Shown: positions 7,016-7,554 of the stretch, in pieces | How positions within the stretch are numbered: the first letter of the stretch is position 1 | How the letters are laid out: the number at the start of each line of letters is the position of its first letter | Assembly: GCA_964405775.1 (NCBI GenBank) | Contig: CAYOPG010000094.1 | Span: forward strand, 1 to 7,554 | Length of the DNA stretch: 7,554 bases | Direction: 5' to 3' | Source: JAAZFF01 sp964405775 | GTDB taxonomy: Bacteria; Verrucomicrobiota; Kiritimatiellia; RFP12; UBA3636 | Program-made: the position numbers and the translations under genes | Notes under the pieces: model-generated | What the model saw: only the letters and a program-made list of their open reading frames with translations | Databases searched by the model: none | What the model was told of the DNA's origin: nothing

Positions 7016-7554
7016 CTACATTCTTTTCGCTTTGCCACCAGACTTGCTCCGCACAGCCGCCCCCATAACCTTGCCAGCATCGCTGGACTCCGCGAGCGCG
7101 TCGCACAACTTGTTCATCGTCTCAAGCATTTTCATAACTTTGTCCGAACCAACTTTTGCGACAGCAGCGCTCTCATGGTTGCGGATATGCATTTCAAATT
7201 CCTTGATTCTCCTGCGCCCCTGCAACTCAAGCACAACCCTCTTGCTTCTCCTGTCCCCGGGATCAGGGATGCATTTCACATCACCCTTTTTCTCGATCGA
7301 ATCAATGATCGACGTCATGGTCTGGCGCGGAAGGTAAAGGAAATCCGCAATTTCAGACGGGGTTGCATTGTTCTTGATCAGATGCAGGTACAGCATGACA
7401 TCAAGCGCGGATCTGGAGTGGCTCCATCCAATATTATCCACCATATCCTTGTATATCAGCAGCAGCTTTCGGCGCACCCGTTTCCACTCTGCAAGCAGTG
7501 GCGAAACGGCGGCAGGCTTATCTGGTTTGCCTGCTGTTTCGCAGTCGCCTGTCG
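7016..7554 (-). CDS. MarR-family winged-helix transcriptional regulator, 5' end probably beyond window
   Basis: The stop is TAG at 7018-7016. A GTG at 7477 would give 153 residues, but the frame stays open through all 25 further codons to the window edge. Those codons encode LLAEWKRVRRKLLLIYKDMV, which looks like the continuous first helix of a MarR protein, so the true start probably lies to the right. Seen from the GTG: a helix-turn-helix (ATPSEIADFLYLPRQTMTSI, about 38-57) and a wing with the family motif DPGDRRSKRVVLE (72-84), followed by C-terminal dimerisation helices and a Lys/Arg-rich tail. MarR proteins bind palindromic operators as dimers and release DNA on binding small, often phenolic ligands. 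Being first in the operon, with a single base between its stop and the channel ATG, it is likely the operon's own repressor. The operator is outside the window. Ligand unknown. Confidence 0.88.
   Translation of the reverse strand, partial: TGDCETAGKPDKPAAVSPLLAEWKRVRRKLLLIYKDMVDNIGWSHSRSALDVMLYLHLIKNNATPSEIADFLYLPRQTMTSIIDSIEKKGDVKCIPDPGDRRSKRVVLELQGRRRIKEFEMHIRNHESAAVAKVGSDKVMKMLETMNKLCDALAESSDAGKVMGAAVRSKSGGKAKRM

Noticed and set aside
5569..7080. Longer 503-residue form of the channel starting at ATG 7080
   Set aside because: It would overlap the regulator gene by 65 bases and put 22 extra residues before an otherwise good lipoprotein signal peptide.

Overview
The window is protein-coding almost from end to end and looks like a moderately GC-rich Gram-negative bacterium. 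Two predicted lipoproteins, an outer-membrane efflux channel and an RND permease together require a double membrane. The sequence alone does not fix the lineage. A divergent GH9-type glycosidase beside an RND operon would fit a polysaccharide-degrading member of the PVC group (Kiritimatiellota, Verrucomicrobiota or Lentisphaerota, as found in gut, rumen or anoxic habitats), but that is inference.

Layout: (i) 1-1146, plus strand: the C-terminal 381 residues of a glycoside hydrolase with GH9-like features; its 5' part lies left of the window. (ii) 1147-1201: a 55-base convergent gap with a likely intrinsic terminator for the minus strand; a separate 10-bp inverted repeat spans the end of the hydrolase gene. 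(iii) 7554-1202, minus strand: a four-gene tripartite efflux operon transcribed right to left: MarR-type regulator (5' end probably outside the window), outer-membrane factor lipoprotein, membrane fusion protein lipoprotein, and RND inner-membrane permease. The regulator stop and channel start are separated by one base, the channel and adaptor by 94 bases, and the adaptor and permease by 10 bases, so all four are probably cotranscribed.

How the genes work together: the permease should capture substrate in the inner membrane and periplasm, the adaptor should bridge it to the outer-membrane channel, and the MarR protein probably represses its own operon until a ligand binds. The substrate cannot be read from sequence.

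The most notable observation is in the permease. It is full length with a normal RND layout, yet the residues aligning with the AcrB proton relay (D407, D408, K940, R971, T978) read S399, N400, N930, M960 and V967. No acidic residue is left at the TM4 relay site. Either this pump is energised differently, or it works as the non-translocating partner of another RND subunit, or it belongs to a clade that has moved its relay elsewhere. No CRISPR array, RNA gene, insertion sequence or integrase was seen.
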